A DNA stretch of 64,000 bases from an uncultured Clostridia bacterium (lineage in GTDB: Bacteria > Bacillota > Clostridia > TANB77 > CAG-508). The notes beneath the pieces are model-generated. The model saw only the letters and a list, made by a program, of their open reading frames with translations. It was not told the origin of the DNA and made no database searches. Both the position numbers and the translations under genes were made by a program. Shown one piece after another: positions 29,166-38,059 of this stretch; position 1 is the stretch's first letter; each line of letters opens with the position of its first letter. The DNA lies in NCBI GenBank assembly GCA_947632035.1, contig CANRNR010000001.1, positions 1 through 64,000 of the forward strand, written 5' to 3'.

Positions 29166-30401
29166 CTATTGGGTAATCTTTAATTTGTTCCATATTTCGT
29201 TTGTTTTTAAATACTCCTGATAATGTTTTTTCACGTTTTTATCATATTTATTCAAATCATCTAACAAAATATTGCAGTCGGCTCCTTCAAACAATTTATT
29301 TATCTCAGGAATTCCTGCCTCTAGCTTTCTATGGATTTCCAACATTTTTTCTTTGTAATTTTCTTTGTCTGTAACATATTGGAATAGTGGCTTATACTTT
29401 ATCCAACCTCTAGATGCTTGTATAAATCTTTTTGCAATCTGTTCATCCTCTACTTTAATTTTTCTTAAAGTTTTTGGATATTTTCCTCTCAAAATATTTG
29501 TATACTTCAAAAATCCATCATGAAAATGGTATACTGGTATTTTTATAACTTTTGCTTCATCTAATAAAGTGGAAAAGAAAGCATCTTCTCCTCTTGCCCC
29601 TTCTGGATTGTAAAATGCTGGGATTTTTTCTATATGTTTTAAATTTAAACATAAAGTAGAACCTACTACCCATTTTGCTCCATTTTGTTTTTTTATTTCA
29701 TAAGCTCCTTCTCCATTAGCAAGCTGTGAATCTGCATAAGTAATTCCATTATCTTTTACAAATTTCATACGAATAGAATCCCATGAAACAACTTCATTAC
29801 TAATTGCTTCAATGTAATCTCTAAATAACTGTTCATCTACATCTTCATTTAGCTCTACATAAGGAATTGGTGATATATAACCACAATGATAGCCATGAGT
29901 TATATCTGCATTTTTTATATATTTGTAATGCATTAGTATATTATCTTGCTTTAACCATGTAATTTCCTTTGTTTCATCATTCTTCATACATGCTACTGGG
30001 TATTCATCATCATCCCAAAATAAAAGATAATCCATATTTCTAATAAGTGCATAATACATTAAGGTATTTCTACCTTTAGCATGTCCATGACCGAAAAATA
30101 GTTCAGCTTCATCTTTTGTAAGCTTGCCTCTACCTACAAGCCTTTTTTTCATTTCTTCAATATCTTCTGGTGTAATATATTTTATTTTTATATCTTTATA
30201 TACATTAGGCATTAATCCATAAAAATCCACTCTAGTGGTATATTGATAACCTAAGTCAAATAATATAAATATAGTTAATTCTACTTTATCATCTTCATCT
30301 TTAAATTGATTTATTAATTGTTCATAAGTATTGTTAATAATTTTACATACGTTAGGTCTTCCGGTTACAAAACCCAATCCAAATTGAACTGTTTTGCCCA
30401 T
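29166..30401 (-). CDS. Glycosyltransferase, GT-A fold (family 2-like)
   Basis: The 411-aa protein has an N-terminal nucleotide-sugar-binding region, a DxD-type motif in YLLFWDDDEYPV near residue 134, a probable catalytic acidic motif in PEGARGEDAFFSTL, and a downstream His (VYHFHDG). There are no membrane helices. The donor and acceptor are unknown. The SD is GGAGA before ATG. It is the first gene of the glycosyltransferase-glycosyltransferase-GNAT cluster on the minus strand, probably a surface-polysaccharide decoration cassette. Confidence 0.8.
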   Translation of the reverse strand: MGKTVQFGLGFVTGRPNVCKIINNTYEQLINQFKDEDDKVELTIFILFDLGYQYTTRVDFYGLMPNVYKDIKIKYITPEDIEEMKKRLVGRGKLTKDEAELFFGHGHAKGRNTLMYYALIRNMDYLLFWDDDEYPVACMKNDETKEITWLKQDNILMHYKYIKNADITHGYHCGYISPIPYVELNEDVDEQLFRDYIEAISNEVVSWDSIRMKFVKDNGITYADSQLANGEGAYEIKKQNGAKWVVGSTLCLNLKHIEKIPAFYNPEGARGEDAFFSTLLDEAKVIKIPVYHFHDGFLKYTNILRGKYPKTLRKIKVEDEQIAKRFIQASRGWIKYKPLFQYVTDKENYKEKMLEIHRKLEAGIPEINKLFEGADCNILLDDLNKYDKNVKKHYQEYLKTNEIWNKLKITQ

Positions 30402-30519
30402 AACTATCTCCTTTGCATTTATTATGTGTCAAATAATGATATTTAACCACTTGATTATATCATATTCTCGATTTTGTGTCAAACCTCAAAAAAAGCTTAG
30501 TTTTCAAGTTTTTTAGCTA

Positions 30520-31236
30520 TTATTCTAATTTATATTCCTTTTCTAATTTTTCATTTAAATATAACTTACTAATTAAATTTAATTCCTTTAAATTCTCATC
30601 TGAAATCTTGAAAGAAAATATTTTTTTTGCATCTGCTAATAATATGTATTTAATAGCAGAATTAGTAGATTCCGAAATTTGAATTGCACCCTTATCTAGT
30701 CTTCCACAATTTTTACATTTAAAGCCATTATCTTTTATACTAAAATAATTTAAATCTTCTTCTGTATGACAGTTTATACAATCTTTTATTCTAGGTGTAA
30801 ATCCTAATAAGCTAAGAAGCCTTATTTTAAATACTGATGTTATGAATTCTAAATTTTCATCCGTTTCCGAAATCATATAAATTGTGTTTAAAAATAATTG
30901 CAGAATTTTGTATGTATTTTGGTTTTCGTAAGTTACATCATTTATTATTTTTGTTATATATGAAGCATATTTTAGTTTGTCCAAATCCGTGCGAATTGGA
31001 TAGAATACTTCTATTGTTTCACATGAGTTTATGTGGTAACTACTTGCACCTTCATAAATCAAATAATCACCAAAACACAAAAATTGAGTGCCTGCCATTA
31101 AGAGGCTTTTTGGTCTTCTAGCCCCTTTTGCGCTGCACCCGATTTTTCCATTAGGAGTAAGTATTGTTACCATTTTATCGAAATCATTCATATTACTTTC
31201 TGAAAGAATGATACCTTTGGTTTTTATTATTCCCAT
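30520..31236 (-). CDS. recO: DNA repair protein RecO
   Basis: RecO (238 aa) anneals DNA and loads RecA with RecR. The N-terminal OB fold begins IIKTKGIILSESNMNDFDKMVTILT and contains the conserved CSAKGARRPKSLL. The C-terminal part has the zinc cysteines in CINCHTEEDLN and CKNCG. It follows era and yqzL on the same strand, the order known from Bacillus (era-yqzL-recO). Confidence 0.94.
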   Translation of the reverse strand: MGIIKTKGIILSESNMNDFDKMVTILTPNGKIGCSAKGARRPKSLLMAGTQFLCFGDYLIYEGASSYHINSCETIEVFYPIRTDLDKLKYASYITKIINDVTYENQNTYKILQLFLNTIYMISETDENLEFITSVFKIRLLSLLGFTPRIKDCINCHTEEDLNYFSIKDNGFKCKNCGRLDKGAIQISESTNSAIKYILLADAKKIFSFKISDENLKELNLISKLYLNEKLEKEYKLE

Positions 31237-31332
31237 TTTTTTGTTTTCCTTTATCTACAATCCTTATATTAGCTATGTTTTGCATTTTTGTATATATAAC
31301 TTTTAATATTTAAATTTTTATACTTTAAATGT

Positions 31333-31569
31333 TTAGTTAATCTTTCCAATGCCTTCTATTTGGTTATTGCCATCTAAATTTTTTATTTCTTTGTCTGATA
31401 TATTGTTAACTATATCATTAGTTATATTATTAATGCCACTTCTTGCCATCATGCCATTTTTTTGTATATTTTCTGAAATATTATCTATCATCTTTAACTC
31501 CATGAAGGTATTTATATCTCCAGTTTGTTTAAAGGTATTCCATGCTAAATCTTGTATCTTAAATTCCAT
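31333..31569 (-). CDS. YqzL-like small protein
   Basis: The first ~25 residues (FKIQDLAWNTFKQTGDINTFM) match the YqzL pattern (W-x2-F-x2-TG-x-I-x-TY/F), and the gene lies between era and recO, as yqzL does in Bacillus. The function is unknown. At 78 aa it is longer than the ~47-aa Bacillus protein; the extra C-terminus is Asn/Ile-rich (NNITNDIVNNISDKEIKNLDGN). The SD GAGAGG is about 13 nt from the ATG, a bit far. Confidence 0.75.
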   Translation of the reverse strand: MEFKIQDLAWNTFKQTGDINTFMELKMIDNISENIQKNGMMARSGINNITNDIVNNISDKEIKNLDGNNQIEGIGKIN

Positions 31570-31699
31570 ATATCGAATTCATCCTCTCTTGTTTTTTAAG
31601 TTTTCACTATTTATCTTTTGCTTTTTTTGTTATTTTATACTTAATTTTCACTAGCACAAATTACCAATTTTTTAAAAATGTTTAATACAATTTATATTT

Positions 31700-31845
31700 G
31701 TTTGATAAAAATAGTTCTTATTTGTAGTGAGGCTGTGGGGACCAACGAGTTATAGACTGTTATAAAATTTTACAAAGTAAAATTTTATTTACAGGCTATT
31801 ACGAAGCAGGGATGGAACGGAAAATAAGAACTATTTTTATCAAAC
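31700..31845 (-). repeat. Structured hairpin element, copy A (98-nt core on a 24-bp perfect stem)
   Basis: The outer arms at 31700-31723 and 31822-31845 are perfectly complementary over 24 bp (GATAAAAATAGTTCTTATTT in the arm). The 98-nt core (31724-31821, read on the minus strand) has the same length and very similar sequence to copy B at 57.26 kb: CCATCCCTGCTTCGTAA on the 5' side and CTCGTTGGTCCCCACAGCCT on the 3' side. Between them an inner stem shows compensatory changes relative to copy B. It lies between era and yqzL, in the same direction as both. This looks like a conserved RNA fold; its function is unknown. Confidence 0.75.
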
Positions 31846-31882
31846 TTTTTAATTTGTAACTTTAAAATTTTTATAACATTCT

Positions 31883-32788
31883 TTAATCCGTAGTTTTAAA
31901 CTTTTTAACAAATTCTTCTTGGTTAATCCAGTCTTCTCTTACTTTTACCCATAATTTTAGATTAACTTGTTCTTCCAAAGTTTTTTCTAAGTCTTGCCTT
32001 GCATAAGTTCCAATTCGTTTTAGCATACTTCCATCTTTACCAATTATAATACCTTTGTGTGAATTTTTTATGCAATATATTGTTGCTTCAATATTAAATA
32101 TTGGCTTATTTTCTCTTGTTTTGCCTTTTTTCATTTTATCTATTTCTACAAAAATTCCGTGTGGAACTTCATCTTGCAATAGTTTTAATGCTTTTTCACG
32201 AATTGTTTCTGACGCTATGTCTCTCAATGTTTGATCTGTATATTCTTCTTTACTATAATATGCTGGACCTTCCTTTAAGTTCTTTTCTATTTCTTCTAAA
32301 ATAATTTCAGCATCTGGCTTTTTTATCGTTGAAATAGGTATTATAGCTTTAAAATTATATTCATCTTTGAAAGCTTCAATCAAATTAAAAATATGCTCTT
32401 TTTTTACTAAATCTATTTTGTTTATGATTAAAATTGTATTTGCCTTTGCTTCTTTTATTTTATCTAAAATCATTTTATCGCCTTTGCCTATTCCTTCTGA
32501 TGTGGCTTCTACAACAAATAATATAACATCTGCATCTGGAATGCTATTCCATGCAGTATCATTCATTGCAAGGCTAAGCTTTGATTTTGGTTTATGAATT
32601 CCTGGCGTATCTAAAAATATAATTTGTGAATTTTCTCTATTTACAATTGCTTTAATCATAGTTCTTGTAGTTTGTGGTTTGTCTACAACCACCGCTACCT
32701 TTTGACCTACTATTTTGTTTAAAATACTAGATTTTCCTACATTTGTTCTTCCTACAATTGCTACAAAACCTGATTTAAAATTCTCCAT
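31883..32788 (-). CDS. era: GTPase Era
   Basis: Era (301 aa from the chosen start) is the essential GTPase that helps 16S rRNA maturation and 30S assembly. G1 is GRTNVGKSSIL, G3 DTPGIHKPKS and G4 INKIDLV. The C-terminal KH domain includes HKGIIIGKDGSMLKRIG. I start it at ATG 32788 (MENFKSGFVAIVG); the in-frame GTG at 32803 overlaps the SD (AAAGGGAG). It follows hydA by 45 bp and precedes the structured hairpin element and yqzL. Confidence 0.96.
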   Translation of the reverse strand: MENFKSGFVAIVGRTNVGKSSILNKIVGQKVAVVVDKPQTTRTMIKAIVNRENSQIIFLDTPGIHKPKSKLSLAMNDTAWNSIPDADVILFVVEATSEGIGKGDKMILDKIKEAKANTILIINKIDLVKKEHIFNLIEAFKDEYNFKAIIPISTIKKPDAEIILEEIEKNLKEGPAYYSKEEYTDQTLRDIASETIREKALKLLQDEVPHGIFVEIDKMKKGKTRENKPIFNIEATIYCIKNSHKGIIIGKDGSMLKRIGTYARQDLEKTLEEQVNLKLWVKVREDWINQEEFVKKFKTTD

Positions 32789-32833
32789 ACATCTCCCTTT
32801 CACAATTAATTTATAATCACAACCGTATTTTAC

Positions 32834-34588
32834 TTATATTCTATATTTTTCTCTTTCAGTATAATGAGTATGTAATATTTCGTGTGCTTTGTGTCCGCCT
32901 GGCTCTCCTAAATAGTCCTGGTATATTTTTTGTAGTACAGGATTTTCGTGTGATTTTCTTATTTTGCTTTTTTCATCTATTGTATACATAGCATCAGCTC
33001 TTTTTTTACGAACATCTACTGTCATACGAGTTTTGCTACTCTTTATTGGCTGTCCTCCACCCATAATGCATCCACCTGGGCATGCCATTATTTCTACAAA
33101 TTGATAGTCTGCTTTTCCTTGTTTTATTTCTTCCATAATAGTTTGAGCATTTCCAAGACCGTGAGCAACTACAACTTTAATTTCATTATCTCCTATTTTA
33201 ATTGTTGCCCTTTTTATTCCCGTTTGACCTCTTACTTCTTCAAAATCTATTTTTTCTAATTCTTTTCCTGTTAATATTTCTGATACACTTCTTAGTGCTG
33301 CTTCCATTACACCACCAGTTACACCAAATATAGCACCTGCACCTGTTGCTTCTCCCATTGGGTCGTCAAATGCTTCGTCTTCTAATTCTGTAAATTCTAT
33401 ATTTGCTGATTTTATCATACGAGCAAGCTCTCTTGTTGTTAAAACTGCATCAACATCATATAAGCCATTTTCTTTCATTTCTTCTCTTTGTCTTTCAAAC
33501 TTTTTAGCAATACAAGGCATTACAGATACAACATATATTTTAGCTGGATCTATATTTTCTTTTTCTGCATAATATGTTTTTATAAGTGCTCCAAACATTT
33601 CGTGTGGAGATTTACAACTTGATAGATGTTTTAAATTTTCTGGGTAGTTCATTTCTATATATTTTACCCATCCTGGACTGCAAGATGTAATCATTGGTAG
33701 ATTGTCATTTTCTTTGAAACGTTTAACAAATTCTGTGCCTTCCTCCATAATTGTAAAATCTGCCCCAGTATTTGTATCAAATACCTTATCAAATCCTAAG
33801 CATTTTAATGCATTTACCATTTTTCCGGTTGCATTAGTTCCTATTGGCATTCCAAATTCTTCACCTAATGCTACTCTAACAGCTGGTGCTGTTTGTACTA
33901 CTACATATGTTTCTGGATCTTTTAATTTTTTCCATACTTCTTCTATTGATTCTTTTTCATGTAAAGCTCCTGTTGGGCAATTTTCAATACATTGACCACA
34001 GAAAGTACAGTTAACATCATTTAAGCTATTATTTCCTACAGTAGAAATACAAGATGAAAAGCCTCTTTGTGTAGTATCTATTGCTCCTATTTTTTGAACT
34101 TTTTTACAAGTTGCTACACATCTTCTACATAATATACATTTATTAAAATCTCTAACTATTGATGGTGAAAGTTCATCTATTTCATATTCATTTTTTACAC
34201 CATCATAACGAATATCTGTCATATTTAATTTTTGTGCTAAGCTTTGAAGTTCGCAGTTTCCATTCCTAACACAAGTTAAACAATCTCTATGGTGATTTGA
34301 TAAAATTAGGTCTAGTATTGTTCTTCTAGCTTCTATTACTGCTGGAGAATTTGTATGTACTACCATTCCTTCTTCTACTTTTTGAATACAAGATGTAGCA
34401 AATCCACGTCTACCTTCTACTTCGGTGATGCACATTCTGCAATCTCCTACTTCATTTATTTCTTTTAAGAAGCAAAGTGTTGGAATATCTATATTTACTT
34501 TTCTTGCAGCTTCTAAAATTGTAGTTCCTTCTGGTACTCTTACATCTTTATTATCAATTTTTAAATTTATCATCTTTTCTTCAGACAT
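32834..34588 (-). CDS. hydA: [FeFe] hydrogenase catalytic subunit, NADH/ferredoxin-linked (HydA)
   Basis: The 584-aa protein starts with a 2Fe-2S domain (IPTLCFLKEINEVGDCRMC), then a His-Cys3 4Fe-4S site (HHRDCLTCVRNGNCELQ) and two 4Fe-4S ferredoxin motifs (CILCRRCVATC, CTFCGQCIENCP). The H-cluster signatures are L1 TSCSPGWVKYIE, L2 MPCIAKKFE and L3 MACPGGCIMGGGQP. It produces or oxidises H2. With the HydB and HydC homologues upstream it should form the electron-bifurcating HydABC complex, using NADH plus reduced ferredoxin (family knowledge; bifurcation is inferred). The start has no clear SD. The maturases HydE/F/G are not in the window. Confidence 0.95.
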   Translation of the reverse strand: MSEEKMINLKIDNKDVRVPEGTTILEAARKVNIDIPTLCFLKEINEVGDCRMCITEVEGRRGFATSCIQKVEEGMVVHTNSPAVIEARRTILDLILSNHHRDCLTCVRNGNCELQSLAQKLNMTDIRYDGVKNEYEIDELSPSIVRDFNKCILCRRCVATCKKVQKIGAIDTTQRGFSSCISTVGNNSLNDVNCTFCGQCIENCPTGALHEKESIEEVWKKLKDPETYVVVQTAPAVRVALGEEFGMPIGTNATGKMVNALKCLGFDKVFDTNTGADFTIMEEGTEFVKRFKENDNLPMITSCSPGWVKYIEMNYPENLKHLSSCKSPHEMFGALIKTYYAEKENIDPAKIYVVSVMPCIAKKFERQREEMKENGLYDVDAVLTTRELARMIKSANIEFTELEDEAFDDPMGEATGAGAIFGVTGGVMEAALRSVSEILTGKELEKIDFEEVRGQTGIKRATIKIGDNEIKVVVAHGLGNAQTIMEEIKQGKADYQFVEIMACPGGCIMGGGQPIKSSKTRMTVDVRKKRADAMYTIDEKSKIRKSHENPVLQKIYQDYLGEPGGHKAHEILHTHYTEREKYRI

Positions 34589-34641
34589 TATTTTTTGTTA
34601 TATGATATGCTTTATTTAGCCTATCATACACTCCTTTCTTT

Positions 34642-35214
34642 TTATTTTACATTTTTGTTTCTAATGTATTCTTTATTTTCTTTTTGGAAATCTTCTCTTA
34701 GAATTTCCATATAAATTACATCATAAAACTTTCCATTAACAAATCTTTCTTTACTTCTTCTTCCGTATTCTTTAAATCCACATTTTTTGTAACAAGCCCT
34801 AGCTCTTTCATTACATCCTAAAAGTTTTAAATCTATATTATTTAAGTTTAAATAGTTAAAACCATAATCTAAAATTAATCGAATAGCTTCTGTGCCATAA
34901 CCATTATTTCTATAGTTTTCTTCTCCTATAAAAATTCCCAAAGTACCTATTTGGTGTATATGATCTATTTTTTCTATTGAAATTGAACCTATCATTTCAT
35001 CTTTGTCTAATGTAACTATTACAAAGCTAGCTGCATCTTCACTTGGTTTTTCTAAATAATTCTTTTCTGCATCTAGGGTTATGACTTTTGCACTTTTTCC
35101 CGTATAATCTGTTACTTGAAAATCATTTAACCATTCTGTGAACTTTTCTGCATCTTCACTATTTCTTGGTGATAAATAAATTCTATCTCCTATTAATTTT
35201 TTAAAATACTTCAT
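34642..35214 (-). CDS. GNAT-family N-acetyltransferase (RimJ/RimL type) inside the hydrogenase operon
   Basis: The 190-aa protein shows the RimJ/RimL-like layout: GDRIYLSPRNSEDAEKFTEWL at the N-terminus, GTLGIFIGEENYRNNGYGTEAI for acetyl-CoA binding, and LGCNERARACYKKCGFKEYGR at the C-terminus. The substrate is unknown. It has a strong SD (AAGGAGG) and lies 81 bp after hydB and 53 bp before hydA, all on the minus strand, so it is probably co-transcribed. An acetyltransferase between hydB and hydA is unusual; it may simply be an inserted passenger. Confidence 0.88.
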   Translation of the reverse strand: MKYFKKLIGDRIYLSPRNSEDAEKFTEWLNDFQVTDYTGKSAKVITLDAEKNYLEKPSEDAASFVIVTLDKDEMIGSISIEKIDHIHQIGTLGIFIGEENYRNNGYGTEAIRLILDYGFNYLNLNNIDLKLLGCNERARACYKKCGFKEYGRRSKERFVNGKFYDVIYMEILREDFQKENKEYIRNKNVK

Positions 35215-35295
35215 ATATTTTTCCTCCTTGCACAGATGTAATATAGTTTTTATATCATTTAATCAAGGATTATTTTTTACTTAATTTATAAATCC

Positions 35296-37155
35296 TTATC
35301 CAATTGCATGGAATGGGCAAACACTAATACAAGTAGCACATTTAATACATTTTGCTTCATCTATATGATGTTTCTTTCCTGGCTCTCCAGAAATTGCTTC
35401 TACTGGGCAATTTCTCTTACACATTCCACAACCTCTACACTTTTCTTCATCTATTTGAATTTTAGCAAGTGCTTTGCATTCTCCTGTTTTGCATACTTTT
35501 TCATTTACATGCTCTAAATATTCTTGTCTAAAATATTTAAGAGTTGAAAGTACAGGGTTTGGTGCAGATTGACCTAATCCGCAAACTGCTGTCTTAGGTA
35601 TACTGTTTGCTAATTCTTCTAGCTTTTCTAGGTCTTCTTTATCTCCGTTACCACTTGTTATTTTTTCTAATAGTTCTAACATTCTCTTTGTTCCGATTCT
35701 ACAAGGTGTACACTTTCCACAAGATTCGTCTACTGTAAAGCTTAAATAGAATTTTGCTAAGTTTACCATACATTTTGTATCATCCATTACGATAAGTCCA
35801 CCTGAACCCATCATAGAACCAATTGCTTTTAAAGATTCATAGTCAATTGGTGTATCTAAATGTTCTGCTGGAATACATCCACCTGAAGGTCCACCTGTTT
35901 GAGCTGCTTTAAAGCCCCTACCATTTGGAATTCCTCCACCTATATCATAAACAATTTCTCTTAATGTAGTTCCCATAGGTACTTCTACTAAACCTACATT
36001 TACTACATTTCCACCTAATGCAAATACTTTTGTTCCTTTTGAATTTTCTGTTCCAATGCTTGAATACCATTCAGCACCATTTAGAATAATTCTAGTAATA
36101 TTTGCATAAGTTTCTACGTTATTTATTAGTGTTGGTTTGCCCCATAAGCCTGAATTTGCAGGATATGGTGGCTTTACTCTTGGTTGACCACGTTTTCCTT
36201 CAATAGATTCTAGAAGTGCTGTTTCTTCTCCACATACGAAGGCTCCTGCACCTAGACGAATTTCTATATCGAAACTAAAATCTGTTCCAAAAATATTTTT
36301 TCCAAGTAAGCCATATTCTCTTGCTTGTTTAATTGCTACTCCAAATCTTTGAACTGCAATAGGGTATTCTGCTCTAACATATATATATCCTTGGTTTGCT
36401 CCTATGGCATAACCTGCAATAATCATAGATTCTACAACTGAATGTGGGTCTCCCTCTAAAATACTTCTATCCATAAATGCACCTGGGTCACCTTCATCAG
36501 CATTACAAACTACATATTTTTGATCTCCTTCTACATCTCTAGTAAGCCTCCACTTTTTACCTGTTGGGAAACCTGCTCCACCTCTACCTCTTAAGCCTGA
36601 TTTTTCTACTTCTTCAATAACTTCTTCAGGCGTCATTTCTAACAATACTTTTTCTAATGCTTTATATCCATCAAAAGCTATGTATTCATCTATTTGTTCT
36701 GGGTCAATTTTTCCACAATTTTTAAGAGCTATTCTTTTTTGCTTTTTGTAGAAAGTTAAATCGTCTAACTTTTGTACTACAGTTCCATCAATATCTTTGC
36801 AAAGTAATCTCTCAACTGGTTTTCCTTCTATAATATGTGACTGAATAATTTCTTCACAATCTTCTGGTTTTACCATTGCATAAAATGTATCTTCAGGTCT
36901 AATAATTACTATTGGTCCTTTAGCACATAAACCAAAGCAACCTGTTTGTATAACACGTACATTTTCTATATTTTTTTCTTCTATAATTTTTCTAAAATTT
37001 TCTATAATTTTAGGTGATTTTGAAGATGTACAGCCTGTTCCATGGCATACTAATATATGCTTTTCATTTGTTCCTACTTGGCTGTTTACCCTAATATCTA
37101 ATTCTTGTCTTTTTTCTTCTCTAATTTTTCTTATATTTTCTAAAACAGTATTCAT
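35296..37155 (-). CDS. hydB: NADH-binding hydrogenase subunit (NuoF-like, HydB)
   Basis: The 619-aa protein has a thioredoxin-like 2Fe-2S domain (about 30-115, CHGTGCTSSKSP...GCFGLCAKGP), the NuoF core with FMN/NADH glycine-rich loops (GLRGRGGAGFPTGKKW, NADEGDPGAFMDR), the 4Fe-4S motif CGKCTPCRIGTKRM and a C-terminal two-cluster ferredoxin domain (CRGCGMCKRNCP, CIKCATCISVCP). It passes electrons between NADH, FMN and the hydrogenase. It lies 117 bp after hydC, with SD AGAAGGGAG. Confidence 0.95.
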   Translation of the reverse strand: MNTVLENIRKIREEKRQELDIRVNSQVGTNEKHILVCHGTGCTSSKSPKIIENFRKIIEEKNIENVRVIQTGCFGLCAKGPIVIIRPEDTFYAMVKPEDCEEIIQSHIIEGKPVERLLCKDIDGTVVQKLDDLTFYKKQKRIALKNCGKIDPEQIDEYIAFDGYKALEKVLLEMTPEEVIEEVEKSGLRGRGGAGFPTGKKWRLTRDVEGDQKYVVCNADEGDPGAFMDRSILEGDPHSVVESMIIAGYAIGANQGYIYVRAEYPIAVQRFGVAIKQAREYGLLGKNIFGTDFSFDIEIRLGAGAFVCGEETALLESIEGKRGQPRVKPPYPANSGLWGKPTLINNVETYANITRIILNGAEWYSSIGTENSKGTKVFALGGNVVNVGLVEVPMGTTLREIVYDIGGGIPNGRGFKAAQTGGPSGGCIPAEHLDTPIDYESLKAIGSMMGSGGLIVMDDTKCMVNLAKFYLSFTVDESCGKCTPCRIGTKRMLELLEKITSGNGDKEDLEKLEELANSIPKTAVCGLGQSAPNPVLSTLKYFRQEYLEHVNEKVCKTGECKALAKIQIDEEKCRGCGMCKRNCPVEAISGEPGKKHHIDEAKCIKCATCISVCPFHAIG

Positions 37156-37272
37156 TTTTGCTCCCTTCTAATTTTATTTATAGAAAAGTCTATTTTTTAT
37201 ATAAAGTTTTAATATTTATAACTTACTTTTCTTACAATTATTACTTTTTGAAACATCTAATTATGTATAATT

Positions 37273-37779
37273 CTATTGTAAAGAATCTAAAACCTCGTCT
37301 AACTTTTTGACTGTAGCTTTTCCATATACTTCACCATTTACAGTAAATACTGGGGCTATTCCACAAGCACCTACACAACGAGTTGCATCTATTGAGAATT
37401 TTCCATCTGGTGTAGTTTCTCCTTCTGAAATGTTTAGTCTTTGTTTTAATCTCTCCATAATTTTTTCAGAGCCTTTTACAAAGCAAGCTGTACCTAGGCA
37501 TACAGATATTGCATATTTTCCCTTTGGTTTTAAAGTAAATCGTGAATAAAATGTAATAACACCATATATTTCTGCCATTGGTATTCCTAAATACTCTGAT
37601 ATTTTTCTTTGTGCAATTTGTGGAATGTATCCATATTTAATTTGTACTTCATTTAAAATTTGAATTAAATTGTCTTTTGAATTTGTGTATTTTTCTAAAA
37701 TTTCATCTAACTCTTTTTCTAATTTTTCGTCCATGCAATTACAGCAAGAACCTTCTTCTTGTATGTTTTTTTCTTCCAT
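37273..37779 (-). CDS. hydC: 2Fe-2S thioredoxin-like hydrogenase subunit (NuoE-like, HydC)
   Basis: The 168-aa NuoE-like protein has a helical N-terminus (IQILNEVQIKYGYIP) and the 2Fe-2S ligands in CLGTACFVKGSE and DATRCVGACGIAPV. It completes HydABC. There are extra cysteines in the N-terminal tail (EEGSCCNCMDE). It is the first gene of the operon, with SD TAGGAGGAGAG. The upstream promoter has a 0A-box-like heptamer next to its -35. Confidence 0.95.
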   Translation of the reverse strand: MEEKNIQEEGSCCNCMDEKLEKELDEILEKYTNSKDNLIQILNEVQIKYGYIPQIAQRKISEYLGIPMAEIYGVITFYSRFTLKPKGKYAISVCLGTACFVKGSEKIMERLKQRLNISEGETTPDGKFSIDATRCVGACGIAPVFTVNGEVYGKATVKKLDEVLDSLQ

Positions 37780-37897
37780 GCTCTCCTCCTACATTTTTGT
37801 TTATTTTTTATAAAAGTTAAAAAACTTAGTTGCTCATATAATGATATATTTAATTTTATTTTTGGTTAATTCATTATATTTAATTTTTGTTTTATTT

Positions 37898-37938
37898 ATT
37901 ATATCAAAGCATTTGTTTTTCTACAAGAAATTTCGACA
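37898..37938 (-). promoter_or_regulatory. Hydrogenase operon promoter with adjacent 0A-box-like site
   Basis: Minus strand: TGTCGAA (37938-37932), then five bases, -35 TTGTAG (37926-37921), 17-nt spacer, -10 TATAAT (37903-37898). TGTCGAA matches the Spo0A box (TGNCGAA). A single 7-mer can occur by chance, but its position touching the -35 is the one expected for Spo0A control. Confidence 0.55.
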
Positions 37939-38002
37939 TAAAATTTGATAATTTGATAAAAATGTTACAATTTATAGATTTATATTTTTAAGTTATGAAT
38001 TG

Positions 38003-38038
38003 TAAAAATCGCTTTAGATTTTCATCTAAAGCGATTTT
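38003..38038 (-). terminator. Terminator after ybeY
   Basis: Perfect stem AAAATCGCTTTAGAT / ATCTAAAGCGATTTT with a 4-nt loop, 22 bp downstream of the ybeY stop. It ends the yqfC-yqfD-unknown-ybeY operon. Confidence 0.8.
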
Positions 38039-38059
38039 AATTAATGTTATTTATATTTA

